Shown here in pieces: positions 1-12,135 of a DNA stretch of 64,000 bases. Both the position numbers and the translations under genes were made by a program. Source of the stretch: Athripsodes cinereus. Its lineage: Eukaryota; Arthropoda; Insecta; Trichoptera; Leptoceridae. The stretch spans positions 17,171,982 through 17,235,981 of the forward strand of contig OX388314.1 in the NCBI GenBank assembly GCA_947579605.1. Reading direction: 5' to 3'. The notes under the pieces were generated by a model, which saw only the letters and a list, made by a program, of their open reading frames with translations, had not been told where the DNA came from and searched no databases. Position 1 is the stretch's first letter. Every line of letters begins with the position of its first letter.

Positions 1-833
1 CAACACCTCAGAACAGTAGGTATAGGTAATGTAATAATATGAACCTATTATACAATAGAACAAAATAAAGGATAGCAATTTGATACTATATTACATGCAT
101 ATATTATATCAGGTACACAATATACCTACTGAGAAAAACATTTTTATTATGTGCCCAAAATGCTAGTATTATTACTATATAACTAGCTGTACACAATAAT
201 TATATATAAGCCCATTATAAATTTTGATCATTATTTTTATTGCAGAAATTATTTTATGTAATAAAAAATGTTTTGAAGTATCTATCTATCATTTTTACGG
301 TGCGGTAATCGCGTAACTATTATTTTATTACCAACATGCATATTATATACTCTACAAGGCATTAATTTTAAAAGAAATATTAAGGTACCTAACTGTAACC
401 GTATGTTATTACTTATAAAACCTTTGATATCTAATTATCCATGGAGTTATCATATCTACAATAATACAAAAAAGAATCAAAGGTATGCACTTGATCTAGA
501 TTGATAGAAAGAAAAGTCGATATAGTTGAACCTGATGAAGGTCCCGATTTTTTTCTTATTTTTTTCATTCTAATAGACACGTGAATTCAAATATTCTTAA
601 ATTATTTTCATAAGATATGTAATAGATAACGAAGAATATAAAACTATTTCTAATTAATAAAGTTTACTGACGATATGAAGGTTTTACGTGAGTGTGTTAG
701 TACATTTGTAGAATTAGAAGATTCAATATACATTTGATAAGAGCGAATTAAGCTCCTCGAATAGAATCTCTAATTTTTTTACTATATAAAATTTAACACT
801 GTGATTTCACGTCAAGTTTTTGTGTACTTACGT
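1..833. other. AT-rich sequence, nothing recognised
   Basis: Very AT-rich with no supported exon, repeat or regulatory element. If the minus-strand gene continues left, this would be intron. Confidence 0.3.
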
Positions 834-975
834 AGCCAGTGGCGTGTCTAGAGTTTACGGACTGGGTAAGCCATTCTCAATATAAAATTACGAATAAAAC
901 AACGACATTTTTAAAAGTATAAAGAATGTGAAAGTATAATCGAATATCCCATTCCATGGGCCAACAACTAGATTT
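834..975. mobile_element. Solitary DNA-transposon end remnant
   Basis: The sequence beginning CAGTGGCGTGTCTAGAG at about 838 resembles the terminal repeats of insect hAT-like elements. No inverted partner was found nearby, so only one end survives or the resemblance is accidental. Confidence 0.2.
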
Positions 976-1753
976 TTTTCAATATTTAGATTTTAGATCA
1001 TAAACCGGGATTAAGTACTACTACATGTACCAACGTTACCATATCATTTACACCTATTATGTGTGCCGCATTTTGGTAGGTACTAATAGTTTTAATAAAA
1101 CTCAAGTAAAAACTTTTCGCCTTGTTTGAAAGAAACGCTACTGTTCATAGGTATATTATGAAAACATTTAAAATGTATCGTGATATTAAATTACTAATGA
1201 GAATTTTTGTGTAGATATTTATCCTCTGAAGTTTGTGGTTTATTTTGATTCGATGATTTGATATAAATGATGGATTCATTCACCCTGTCAGACTATGAAA
1301 CCGATTGAAATAATATGTAGGTACCTACACTGATAATAATAGATAATTAAACCAACCGCAATATTATCATAGTTGATATCCGTTGCGAATGATAGAAAAA
1401 GAAATCGATGGAAATAATGCGATGCATAAAATAATTAATACATTATAATCACTGTGAGACAGCTTAACAACTATATTATATTATGTTATTAATAATATTA
1501 AGTTTGATAAAATATCTACGTTGTAATATCTTTATAATTAAAATATTTAATCGTGTGAATTACTTAACTAAACAATTTATCTAAATTGTTGTTTGTAGAC
1601 ATTAGCAACAACGGTGCAGAGAAAACACCTGTCATAACATGACGCATGAAATATTAGGCAGACAATCAAACAGAACAGTGCGCTCAGTAGAGATGAAACG
1701 GATATTCGGTAAAATAAATAAAATTAAATAATATTTTACTAAACGATTATTTT

Positions 1754-2098
1754 AATCTAATATATAAAATTCTCGTGTCAAGGTGTTTGTTATCATACTC
1801 CTCCGAAACGCCTGGACTGATTTTGACGAAATTTTGTTTCTTATCGGGTAGGTCTGAGAATCGGTAGGTCTGAAATCTATTTTTCATACCCCAAAAAGTT
1901 AAGAGTGTTCCACCCCGATTTTTTTATTTTATTTTTTGGTTAAAACTTTTTATTTTTATTTTTTTATGGTGAGGCATTAAAAGCCCTAAATTATAACCCT
2001 TCTGCCAGCAACCCCTATTTTTTAATAACGGTATTAGTATACGGCAAATGTTTATGCCATAATGTATTTGGCAAAACAACGTTTGGCGGGTCAGCTAG
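1754..2098 (+). mobile_element. Nonautonomous Helitron-like element
   Basis: It opens with TATATAAAATTCTCGTGTCA followed by the CTCCTCCGAAACGCCTGGAC block, which is the familiar 5' part of insect Helitron or Helentron elements. It ends with GTTTGGCGGGTCAGCTAGTA, close to the usual CTAG-type 3' terminus. About 340 bp, with no helicase or replication-initiator coding, so it would need an autonomous partner. The middle has a T-rich tract and a GTAGGTCTGA repeat near 1848-1872. Recognition rests on recalled consensus ends. Confidence 0.6.
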
Positions 2099-2100
2099 TA

Positions 2101-3440
2101 TTTTAATATAAAGCAGGATGCCGTTTTTTAAATTCCATGAAAGTCGTGAAAACATTGCAAATTAGTCGATTTTTTCAGAGGAATACGCAACTAAAACATT
2201 TGTCTTTATTTTACTAGTTTCACAGAGCGTCTCGAAAAAAAAATCGTTGCGACAGTGATCAAATATCCGGTTCTTCTTTTTAGGTTTTCGTCAGACATTA
2301 GTTATGAGCCGTTTCACCTCTAGTGCTTATAGTGTTGTGTTGTTAACCACAAAATCATTACGAGGTGAAATATCTTATGGTGTTTCAGATTGAGACGGTG
2401 GATTTATTGCTCAGCATCAGATTCTGTGTGAATATTATTGAGACAGAAAATGGTTATATTACGAATACTATTTCGCTATACATTCTAAATAAATTATTAC
2501 AACATGTAAAATGATAGACATTTAAAGCGTTTTGTCCATTATTCATTTTTATTTTGCCAAAAATATATTAGGTATACCTACTTACGTAATATTGCATATT
2601 TGCAATGCATAATTACTTGTATTTGTACCTTGGGTTTCGTGTGACTGTTGATGTTGATATTATTTTTGTCTCATTTTATTTATTCTTCTCCTTATTTTCT
2701 TGTATTAATAACATTATCCTCAATAAACATTATTACCGCCTAAAAGGGACATTGAAGAGAGAATTAGTATAAAAGATTCCCCGCGACGGCGGTTTTGGCC
2801 TGCCCGCTCGTGAGGACAATTTTGGTCTGAATGTGCGGATAAATAGGGGTCTAAGATTCGCGAGATATTCGGGTAATGATGATATTTTAAACACGCGCGA
2901 TATTTCAGAAACTTGTGTCTTTGCTCACGTAAATGATCTATTTTTAAATAATTATATATTTATTAATTCAATAATAATAAATTTCATACACAGCAGTCAC
3001 CGAAATAATACGAAATGTTCTTATACTTGTTCGTCTGGTAAACATTGTACAGTGTACAAAGTAATCCATACTTGTATAAGGTTTCTCATTGAAAATTAGA
3101 CAACTATTGATCGATGTCGGCCGAAATATAAAAAAAGCAAAGTATTTGTATTACAAGCTTACGCAATGGAAATGCTCCAATACACGAAATATAATATATC
3201 TCCTAATGTACTCAATGTATGTTTAAGGTCAATAAGAGTATTGATATTAGTTTATGAAGGACACGAAAAATTGACACGTAACAATTTAATAAATATTCGT
3301 GTCTGTTCGAAAGTATGTACGTTTATAATTATATCCTCCCTGGACACATAACGGGGCTTGCTTCTACACCGTGCTACCGAAAAAGCGTTGAAGGGTGAAA
3401 ATAACGTAATAATATGCATATTTATAAAACAGAGAACAAA
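2101..3440. other. Unassigned, with a GC-rich patch near 2780-2880
   Basis: Mostly AT-rich. The patch around 2780-2880 (CCCCGCGACGGCGG and GCCTGCCCGCTCGTGAGG) is unusually GC-rich and may be an old retroelement piece or an exon. The 88-codon frame opening at 2833 has no recognisable features and low-complexity AT-driven content, so I do not call it a gene. Confidence 0.3.
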
Positions 3441-3445
3441 AACTA

Positions 3446-3700
3446 TACCATCCCACCACGGTATGTCCCACAATTGGGGTAGTCAGTAGACTAGCTGCAG
3501 AGAATAAACACGCAAGCTGTCCTCTCCATGCCAACAAAGTGTCATGCCATCGCTGAATTTAAGATATACTTAAATGTTTTTATTTTTCAAAGACCTGCCT
3601 TTTACAGGATACATGAAAACTTACGGAAATGAGTGAAAGACCAATTCTTTGCAGGGTGCAAAAAAGTGTCACCTTCGAGATCCACGTGTTTATTTTTGAC
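3446..3700 (-). repeat. Repeat A copy 1
   Basis: Dispersed repeat of roughly 230 bp, read on minus from AAAGTGACAC-like sequence to a 3' end resembling GTGGGATATGCCGTGATGGTAT. Diagnostic blocks on plus are CCACAATTGGGGTAGTCAG, CAAGCTGTCCTCTCCATG and ATCGCTGAATTTAAGAT. Eleven copies or pieces lie in this window. Its end matches the pattern at the LINE-B and LINE-C 3' ends, so it is probably the 3' region of a related retroelement or a SINE parasitising one. Confidence 0.6.
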
Positions 3701-5173
3701 AGTATATAAACATAACATATCAAAAAAGGAACCTAACTGGGCATGAGCCCGTACCAAGGCAGATCGAATCAGTTCATGTAAAATGAAATGAGCATATTTC
3801 TTAAATATATGACAGTTCTATTATAGTTTCATTAAGGCATAGTCCATATTTTAAGCGCTGCATCCATTAATTGTAGGCAATTCTACCATAGCCTAAATTT
3901 ATACGCATGGAAAATTAAATAAAATTCTCTACTGTGTATTGTCATAATAAAGACATTTTCCTTATATAAAAAAATATGATGCTTGCATTTACTATCAGCA
4001 TTTTTTCATGTTTAATGATAACCACTTCTATTACCTGAGCAATGACAGGTTGAAAGGAGTACGTGCTATATTTGAAACAATAATTAATAACTGATGTATG
4101 ACATATTTGGAGTATAATTCTAGATTGTTTAATAATTGTAGTCGTAGAATAATGTCCACCTTTGAGTATTCAATTATTTGTATTGTGTAATTACCGTTAA
4201 TTGGTTTTAAACGTGTGGAGCCTTTTAAGTTATTAAATATCATGACGTGTGTTAAGCTGTTTGCTTAAAATAAAAACTGTTTTTTCTTTGTAAAAAAATA
4301 CGCCCATTGAAATAAAAATAGGTGCATGAAGGCTATTATCGATTTAACTAAATAGTATTTTTTGAAATCTTTTTATTGATTACATCAAAACATAATAATT
4401 TAAGATTTCCAATAATAATTCTCACCAGAAGTACCTACTTGTCTATTTTCATACATTAAATGAATCCGATTAATAAATAGGGCACTAAAAGTCAAAAAAT
4501 AAAAAAATTGAGGTAAGTATGATCGGTTCAATGTACCTTTGCTAATGTTATAAATAACGCACCAAGGCGTCATCTGTGTTTATTTAGCAGTGAGGTGACT
4601 ATGAATATTGTCAAAGTATGCCTATTGATGCCTTGAAAGATACTGAAGTTGGCATTTAGAGCCTACTTCATTTATTTTTTGTGCATTTATCAGTTGTAAC
4701 TCCGATTAAGAAGTTATGCTATTTTCCTTACAAAAAAAATATTTTAACTCATAATCACATTTTATCTTGTATCTTTATTTGAATATTCTGACACTTAGTG
4801 CCTTTTTGAAAAATGGTATTCATTAATGATGAATTATTCCATGTTGTGTCGTCACACTTTCGGTAAGAACGTGATCGACAACTCAAGGATGATTACTGAT
4901 GGTTGGGTGGAGTATCCAAAATAAAAAAAATACACTTTTCAAACTAATAAATTATAGTGGATAACATTGTTGTATTTTCCTAGTAAACAGGATGGGTAAG
5001 TGAAAACAGACTGAAAATAACTACTAACGAATCTCTAATGAATCAACACAATGCTTGTATGTATTTACAAAGGTTTTTTTGTTAGTTGTTGATAAATATC
5101 TAAGGTAGGTATCTACTATATAAAAATGTTAGAAAGCATGCAATCAATAAAAATGAATAAAAGCTAAGCTTAC
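3701..5173. other. Unassigned AT-rich intron-like sequence
   Basis: No repeat family from this window and no convincing exon was found. It lies downstream of the last recognised exon of the minus-strand gene. Confidence 0.3.
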
Positions 5174-5218
5174 TGTCGCATGGATCCCCATCGGCGATGT
5201 GGAAGGTTTTCTTGGTGA
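5174..5218 (-). CDS. Fourth coding exon; gene continues off the left edge
   Basis: Minus-strand exon of 45 bases, acceptor TATTTTTCATTTTAG and donor GACA|GTAAGC. In phase with the third exon it encodes Ser plus HQENLPHRRWGSMR, leaving CA for the next codon. It carries the basic theme on (HRRWGSMR). No convincing further exon was found between 5173 and 1, so the remainder, probably including any folded domain, lies outside the window. It is less certain than the exon at 8062 because it is so short. Confidence 0.5.
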
Positions 5219-5430
5219 CTAAAATGAAAAATACAAACAATTGCTGAAAGGGTGAAATGAAGACAACCTACTACATCATACTTATTATATATTACAGTTA
5301 TAATGAAATCTTTCAGTATAATATGGGAGGACTAAATGCATTGAGATAAACATCAAAATTTGTCAATCTGATTTGATACCTAAATGAGGCGAATTTTCTA
5401 GATTTTGGAAATGATAGGAAAATTGAGTTA

Positions 5431-5585
5431 GTCGGTAGTCTGGAGGTAGAGTTTCGGCCTCGTGCACAAGAGGTGCGCGGTTCTATCCCAGGTGCCGGCA
5501 AACTCCCCTTTCATGACAAAAGCTTTAAGCTTATTGTGAGAGTTGTATTTGGGTTTATAACAAAAACCCAAATACATCTTTAAAA
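5431..5585 (+). mobile_element. tRNA-like SINE, copy 1
   Basis: The head GGTAGTCTGGAGGTAGAG resembles a pol III A box, and GGTTCTATCCC at 5479-5489 is a one-base variant of the B box GGTTCGANNCC. A conserved body follows (GTGCCGGCAAACTCCCCTTT), then a tail GGGTTTATAACAAAAACCCA ending in A-rich sequence. The other copies are at 35.7, 44.6, 51.5, 61.8 (reverse) and 63.2 kb. The tRNA-like region is head only, with no acceptor pairing, so this is a retroposon and not a tRNA gene. Confidence 0.75.
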
Positions 5586-6338
5586 ATATATTGTTTTACT
5601 GTAGACAAAATAGTACACACTATGTAATTATATCAAACTTATTTTCATTATTATAATTTTACAGTAACTACGCCATCTATTGTTAAGTAGCGTGATATAA
5701 TACAATATTAATGATGATCCATGTATGCAGTAACGGTCTTATTTGATTACAATCACATTGTTCTATTGCTTGATATTGCTGTGGTGTATATGGGTAATGT
5801 ACTGTACACAGCGTTTTATCGAAAGCGATGTTGGCTTTTAGAAAATAGTGAGCAGTAAAGTACTAAAATATACAACAAAATAATATTGTGTGGGTGTATA
5901 TCAAAGCTTAGAGAAGACATACACAGATGGAGAATGCAATGGGTTGTATGTATTATATGAATAATATTGTATTGTACTGTGGTTATTTCACCAAATACAG
6001 TGTTGAGTGTGGTTATAAAATGAGCACATTTATTCAACTAATAATAAATGTTATATGTAATTACAAAAAAAAATCATAGGTACCTAATATGAGTCGAGTC
6101 GTGGTTTGTAAAACATACAGTTAAGGTGAGATTGTATTAATTGAAAATGGATTATTTTAATAAAACTTCACATTTGTGGAGTAAAGTGGTTGTCACGTAT
6201 TTGGATAGTATAATTTTCCACGTCCTTAAATCAGAGTAGTTGTGTTTAAGATGTGTTTGTTGTATTATTTATTTATTCATTCATTATAGAAGCTTAATGA
6301 AGCATTAAATAAATATAATATTTATTTTATATACACAC

Positions 6339-6419
6339 CTTGGTGGAGTTCTCCTAAGGCTGGTTCTAGTCCATGAATGTCTGTTGATGTGTCCATTGGG
6401 ACTACGATGTCCAGCATCA
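6339..6419 (-). CDS. Third coding exon, basic segment
   Basis: Minus-strand exon of 81 bases, acceptor CTCAATTTTGTTTATAG and donor CCAAG|GTGTGT. With two bases carried from the previous exon it encodes Ser followed by 26 residues beginning DAGHRSPNGHINRHSW and ending TRTSLRRTPP. The Arg-x-x-Ser/Thr spacing (RHSW, RTSLRRT) resembles sites for basophilic kinases or 14-3-3 binding; that is inference from the motif alone. The exon leaves two bases (AG) over and joins exon 5174-5218 in frame. Confidence 0.6.
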
Positions 6420-7140
6420 CTATAAACAAAATTGAGAAAAAAATGCATGATACTTGGTAACCTTTTTATATAAAAATGCTAAAAAAAACACTAATGTCGA
6501 TGAATGTAATGAGACACATGTCGACTACTTCTCTAACCGAAATTTGTGCTTAATGAATTCCACAATTTATAAGGTATAAGTAGAGAAGTTCTTGCATGGC
6601 ACAATTTGTATATTTTCCTAGTAACATTCATGATAAAGGAGAAAATATAATGATATTGTATCCCAATTTCATAATACGTTAGAGCAACAAGGCTATCCCT
6701 TATTTAACTAGCAGAACATAATATAATAATCATGATGTAAAATCAATCTAACATCTCGATTGAAGAACCATGTTTAAAGAAGTGAGTGATGGCTGCTTCT
6801 ATGGTTTGAACTTAATGTTTCTAGATTGGTGGATCTTATATCGAAACAGTGACAAGGGCGGAATTGGTGAACGCTGTCCACGGACATCGAAAGTGATAAC
6901 ATAAATCAGTTAAGAATACATTCGTAAACATTGAGATGCCTTCTCACATCTTCCGATTACATTTTGCACAATACAGGTAAAACATAATTTAAATTATACA
7001 ATGTAAGCAATTAAAATAGAAAAATAGTTAAATGCATTGTGCCCAAACGTAGTTTGTAATTATTCTAAACATAAGACTTTATCGACTATTGTACTATTTT
7101 AGATATAGTATCAGATTTTCATTATTATTATTATTATTAT

Positions 7141-7187
7141 ATTGGATGATTTATTCGGCGCCGTTTAATGAAGTATCCATCTCAAGG
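7141..7187 (+). repeat. Repeat F copy 1
   Basis: The blocks GGCGCCGTTTAATGAA and CCATCTCAAGGGCGC recur at 25905-25955 (plus) and 26994-27041 (minus). This is probably the end of a retroelement family I cannot name. Confidence 0.45.
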
Positions 7188-7246
7188 GCGCGGATATGCA
7201 TTTATATTAATTCTCAATCTCAAGGGCATATGCATTTATATTAATT
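7180..7246. repeat. Imperfect tandem duplication
   Basis: TCTCAAGGGC plus ATATGCATTTATATTAATT occurs twice with a 39 bp period. The first copy has four extra bases (GCGG) that restore the repeat F junction, so the duplication copied the end of repeat F. Confidence 0.6.
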
Positions 7247-8061
7247 AATGACACATAATATTGTTGTGTGGAATTGTATTTGTTCCAAAATTAGGATTGC
7301 ATTGATTGAGCGGTTGTAGAACAAGGGGTATGTGAGTAAATCATAAATAGACTCATCATTTAGATGTATGTTATTTATATGGCGTGTAAATATGTCGAAA
7401 GACGAAGACGTATTATATCACTGCAGTGTCATTAAAGGAAAATCTAGTGATGAATGTAGGTATCTGTTATATTAGTACCTACTGAAGTATGTAATCTTGG
7501 AACGAGTTGGCTCAAATCCAATCGAATTTTGGAACATCTCTCTCTTAGAGGGGAAATATTTGACAAGTTTCATTCTGCATGCCTTAGCGAGAAATAAAAG
7601 AAGATGTAAACATTCGGTTTTAAATTCCATTTACTCTCTTAACATTTTATAAACTGAAGTATATGACATACTTCTAACAAAATTATAAACAAATTTATGC
7701 AACATTATTATTGACCTGAGCCAAAATTTTATTCTTAACATTAATTCTAAGCTTCAGATGTTGATAGAAAAACAAACAAATCTTTTCATATGATAATAAA
7801 AAAAATGTTTTTTCTGTATTTTCATGGAATATTATTATAAAAGAACATTTGGTGAAAATCAGCATGATACATTTACGTGAATATTAATTAAAAGCATATT
7901 TTTCAGCAGCCCTGTTAAATCTGTCCAAATGAAGGTTTAATGTAGAGTTTAGTTTACATTCCGATCATTTTAGACTTGTAGGTTCACTCTTGCAAATCAA
8001 TTTGTTTGCCCTGGAGGTTACTTACGATAATATTATGTTGAGAGAGAAATAAATTGTTTAC

Positions 8062-8228
8062 CTATTATTATTTTCTAAGTCTATATCATTGCCTTCTCCT
8101 ATACACTCGAAGCTTTCAGGTCCGGAAGCTGAGGGCGGTGAGGGATGACTGAGGGGTGAGGAGCCTCTGCTCTTTGCTTCTCCGCTGCCCTCGCTGCTAC
8201 CATCACCAGAACCGAGGTATCGAGGACT
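8062..8228 (-). CDS. Second coding exon, Ser/Gly/Pro-rich linker
   Basis: Minus-strand exon of 167 bases, acceptor TTTTGTTTCAG and donor AATAG|GTAAAC. It carries 55 open codons plus two bases. The product runs SPRYLGSGDGSSEGSGEAKS, continues with a Ser/Pro stretch (SPLSHPSPPSASGPES) and ends in an acidic and Asn-rich tail (DIDLENNN). It is clearly GC-richer than the flanking intron, the other two frames contain stops, and the phase matches both neighbours, which together are the best evidence for a real gene here. Composition suggests an intrinsically disordered segment; no catalytic motif is visible. The partner exons lie at 8926-9010 and 6339-6419. Confidence 0.65.
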
Positions 8229-8306
8229 CTGAAACAAAAGTATTCACAAATTATAAACCTCACAAAACATTTACTACCTTGTTTGTTTTTATTTTTCTGT
8301 TTATAT

Positions 8307-8525
8307 GATTAAAATTGAGGGTAGTCGTGGTGTGGGAAGGCGGCAGATGTCCTGGCTGAGAAATATTCGAGAGTGGACCGGAGTTCGGAGGGTGGAGGAG
8401 TTGTTCCAGCTGGCACAGGACAGAGGCCTACGCCAGGGTGATAGCCGACGTCGGGGGGACCTGACATGGCACTTTGAGAAGATGATTAAGTATGTTCGTG
8501 TCCCTCGGCTAAAGGGACGTTGAGG
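8307..8525 (+). pseudogene. Non-LTR retrotransposon C-terminus fragment
   Basis: The frame encodes GVGRRQMSWLRNIREWTGVR followed by VEELFQLAQDR, the usual C-terminal tail of a common insect LINE polyprotein after the reverse transcriptase (Gly-Arg-rich motif, then Trp-Leu-x-x-Ile-Arg-x-Trp). The catalytic part is missing. It sits in the intron between the second and first coding exons of the minus-strand gene, in antisense. A stop follows at 8523. Confidence 0.6.
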
Positions 8526-8925
8526 GAATGTAGTCAAAAGATTCCACACGTGGCGGTTTTCATCGATTCTTCCCTTCAAACCATCCACTACATTATATGG
8601 CACCTTCCATGTTGACGCATTAACTAGGGTATAAATTAGGTATAACCGGATAAATGGAAGTTTCCTAACTTCTGCTTTATTCGGGTGGACGGTGGGTCCT
8701 TCAATAATTCACAAAATATTTACAAATAATTACATAGGTACCTACTCGTATTAACTGTGAAAAAAGACCAAAATTCTCTATTTTGTCTAATTTAGAGACG
8801 CTTTTATTAATTGTGAAGTCAATAAGTAAATCCAATATTTTTTTGATTCACACAAAAATATTTACTTCTGAATAAATACCTTATATTAAACTTGGTTCTG
8901 CGTAAAAAATAATACATTTATTTAC

Positions 8926-9010
8926 CTGTAATTTATGTGAAACGGGAGAATGCCTGGGTGATTTCGTCCTCTGGAAGACGGTAGGTGCCATCATGGCAAA
9001 GAAACACTAT
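8926..9010 (-). CDS. First coding exon of an unidentified spliced gene
   Basis: Minus-strand exon with acceptor TTTATTTCCAG and donor CAG|GTAAATAA. An ATG-ATG pair begins at 8994 and opens a frame of 23 codons (MMAPTVFQRTKSPRHSP, then VSHKLQ) that ends in phase 0 at the donor. The same frame has a TAG five codons upstream inside the exon, so the start is fixed at 8994 if the exon is real, and the 16 bases above it are 5' untranslated. The frame joins the next exon at 8228 without a stop. SPR and HSP motifs suggest a disordered, phosphorylatable N-terminus; there is no signal peptide. I do not recognise the family. The exon model comes from reading splice sites and phase by eye. Confidence 0.6.
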
Positions 9011-9368
9011 CTGGAAATAAATAAAAATAGCATGTCAAATAATTATATAGTTAGCTACCTTAAAACCTGATAGAAACTATAAAACACAAATACGTATGCA
9101 CTGTAATGTATTTTTTTCATTTACGTCCTCTGTACAAGGCACCTAGAAACTTAATACTCGGTATAATAATAAGCACCGAACCGTTGTAGGTTGTTTTAAT
9201 ATTTATTCATATTAAAAGCATTATAGTATTTTTATTGCGTCAATCGCTGATGTAGATTCTGATAAGAAGTCAATATAAAACTTATGGGCTAGAGAAAGAC
9301 GCACTTTAATTTATTATACTTGCAAGATGTTGAATTTTGCTGGGAAAGTGTTACTTACTTACTTACTG

Positions 9369-9542
9369 CTAGTAGCCTTCTTCTCTCCACTGCTGGATAT
9401 AGGCCTCTTCAAAACTTTTCCACATTTTCCTATCTCGAGCAACACGATACCACTGTTTCCCCATCATCTGGACAATATCATCAACCCACCTTTCCCTAAA
9501 TTCGATAAAAACCATCTCAATAGGGAATGTGTTAAAAGGGAA
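9369..9542 (-). pseudogene. LINE C-terminus fragment
   Basis: The minus frame reads RWVDDIVQMMGKQWYRVARD and RKMWKSFEEAYIQQW. The pattern (Arg-Trp-x-Asp-Asp-Ile, Val-Ala-Arg-Asp-Arg, Glu-Ala-Tyr-x-Gln-Gln-Trp) is that of a widespread insect LINE tail. A related, more decayed piece lies at about 40230-40330 on plus. No catalytic domain is present. Confidence 0.55.
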
Positions 9543-9599
9543 AATATATGAAATTTTTGTATTATATTGGGCCAGGGGGGCTAAAAAGGCCACTTTATA

Positions 9600-11930
9600 T
9601 TAATCATAATAGGATCATATTAGGAATTGTAAAACGATTTAACGGCAACATTTTACCAAATATGAATTGTAGATGAATTGCTCAATGTGGCCATTTTGGG
9701 CCCAATTCCTGTTCTTGATATTTTTGCAGAAGCATTTCGTTAGGTCTTTAGTTATTTAACTACCAATGCACCCAAGAATAAAATATATTCAAATCATTGT
9801 TCCACATTAGTTGTTTTATAATAATACAAAGCAAATAGTAACTGCAGCTGTACCGCAATCATATAAATAATAATATGCAGTAACTAACTACCGAGCATAT
9901 ATTGAAACTATTGCATTTTTCTTTTATAAAGCAGAAAGTGAAATAAAACATTATTTCAATAACAATAATATTACGTATTTTGATACTAATATTCAAAGAC
10001 AATATTTAATAAACTATTAATACAATACTCTTATTTATGAAAGAAATAAATCAACAATGGACAACAATAGAAATATTGTAATAATTGTTCGATAAACAAA
10101 TGTGCCGTATCATTAAATACGTTGGTGATATTGATTACTTATTTTATAATAAAAAATCATTTAATAAAATAGCTTTGAAAGTAAAACATAATATATAATT
10201 ATTCAACGAATATGGATGCGTGTGTAAGATTGGGCGATGGTGTGAGCAGAATGATCTGCTTGTAAATCGCTTACTAGTACATAATTATATCTCAAAGAAT
10301 GCTTTCCATTTGCCTCTTCAATCGTGTGTGTGATAATCCGACGATTAAATTTAATACATAATAATTTATGACAGCAGCCTCCGCAAATCATCTCTATAAT
10401 TCCGTGACTCAATGTGTCCATTTCTAACAACAATAGGCTTTGAAGATCATTGTAATAGAGAAGAGCAATGCCATGTAAGAAGAAGCAGCAAAGTCACATG
10501 GAGACGACACAATAAGGTAGAATGCAAGTAATGTTTTGTTACTTTCACTATTTCATAGTTATAGGTAGATACATATATTTCTTTATATGTATTGTAGTTT
10601 CATCCATTTGCTTCAATGCTTGCTAAATTCATTATATCATTATTATCATCATAATTCAACACATTATTATTACAATTGTAATAATTGCTACTCACATTAA
10701 ATATTACCTATTATAAGTCTCCGATGAGAATATTATAATAATAAAAAGAAATTTATAACTGCAAAATGTAAATGAATGATGTCTTCACTTTACACATTTT
10801 ATCACAATGGTAGATGTACTCTATGGTTGAGATTTGTAAAGCACAATAGTGATGATGATTTAATACTTTTGTAGTGAAGTTATATAAATTAAGAACAATA
10901 TTGCGACTTATAATGTGCTTTTTTTATTTCTCTCATTACTTATTATTGTTATAGGATATAAATCGATAATTTGAAGAATGATAAAATTGCTTAAATATTA
11001 GATAATCTATAACAAATGAAGATAATAACATTAATGAAAAACCATTAACTTTTTAGTGAATTATGAAAAAAGATAAATGTTCTTAATTATTTAATAATTA
11101 TTAACTGTGGATGAACGAGAATCTGACGTAAGAAATTCACATAAAAAATAAACAAAGAAACGGGAAAAAATAATAGCAAAAGAAAGGTTGGATGGATATT
11201 GTGAAAATTATGAAAAGGGGAAAACAACAAGCAGAACTTATCAGACTTCGTGTGCATTATAAAAACAAGGATATTAAAAATACTATTATTGTGAAATTGT
11301 TTGAGACTAACGATTGAGACTAAATATTGGGTAACTAAGTTCTAAATCTAGTCAAAGCCTTGGATAACTATCATCGACCTCTCAACAACCGCCAACACAA
11401 ATTAACAAACGTAGCAGCATTGATGATTGATTAATATTATTTGATGACGTACATTTTTCATACATTACTATAAACCTTAGTAGGTATGTCTTTTATGCAT
11501 CTAATATAATATACAGTATCTTATGTATTCATTAATCTGTGATCATATTTCCCAGAAACTAGGAGTAGGCCAGCGGACTCTCATCTTATTTTTCAAAACA
11601 TGAAGTTATAGAATAAGCTCTATATAAGCACAACATAATATGTAAATTAGTAATAGAGGCCAAAAACAAAAAAAAAGTTACTTTTCTGCTGCAAAGTTTA
11701 CTAAAACAATCTGATATGGAATGTCAGATATTGTTCATTATTTACATTTCGATTAAACATTTGTTCGATAATGCTCTAAGAAGACAAAGAACTTCTCTCT
11801 CGGGTTGAAAACGATTATGTGAGAATACAATGAATTAGTATGAAGTGAGTGATGTTATAGAAAGGTATCTATAATCTAATTAGTAGGTTCATCAGTCCGT
11901 AAGAATTTTATGGTAATAGTAGCTATGAAT
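9600..11930. other. AT-rich intron-like stretch, nothing recognised
   Basis: No exon, named repeat or hairpin stood out. The short minus frame at 10203-10433 has no support beyond being open. Confidence 0.3.
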
Positions 11931-11945
11931 AAAAGTGCACTGTAC

Positions 11946-12135
11946 TACAAGAGTCGATGGTCCTGGCTGGGTCATATATTCAGGCTGGGGCGTCCCTTTT
12001 TCACAGTATATCGTTCCTATGTGAACGACATCAGACCGCTAGGAATGTCTTGGGAAGAGGTGACTCAATTGGCGCAGAGATGCTCTGAATGGTGGATACT
12101 GGTTTCTGTCTTGTGCTCCCAGGAGAAGCGTCAAA
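11946..12135 (+). pseudogene. LINE C-terminus fragment with GA repeat
   Basis: The frame contains RWSWLGHIFRLGRP, then MSWEEVTQLAQRCSEWW and LCSQEK, matching the end of a LINE polyprotein (Trp-Leu-Gly-His near the start, Trp-Glu-Glu-x-x-x-x-Ala-Gln later). The usual RGRP linker is decayed. A (GA)n microsatellite at 12142-12163 follows directly. Confidence 0.5.

Noticed and set aside
2833..3099. 88-codon plus frame
   Set aside because: No family likeness, no splice or start context, and composition of chance AT-rich frames; only the GC-rich patch at its start is odd.
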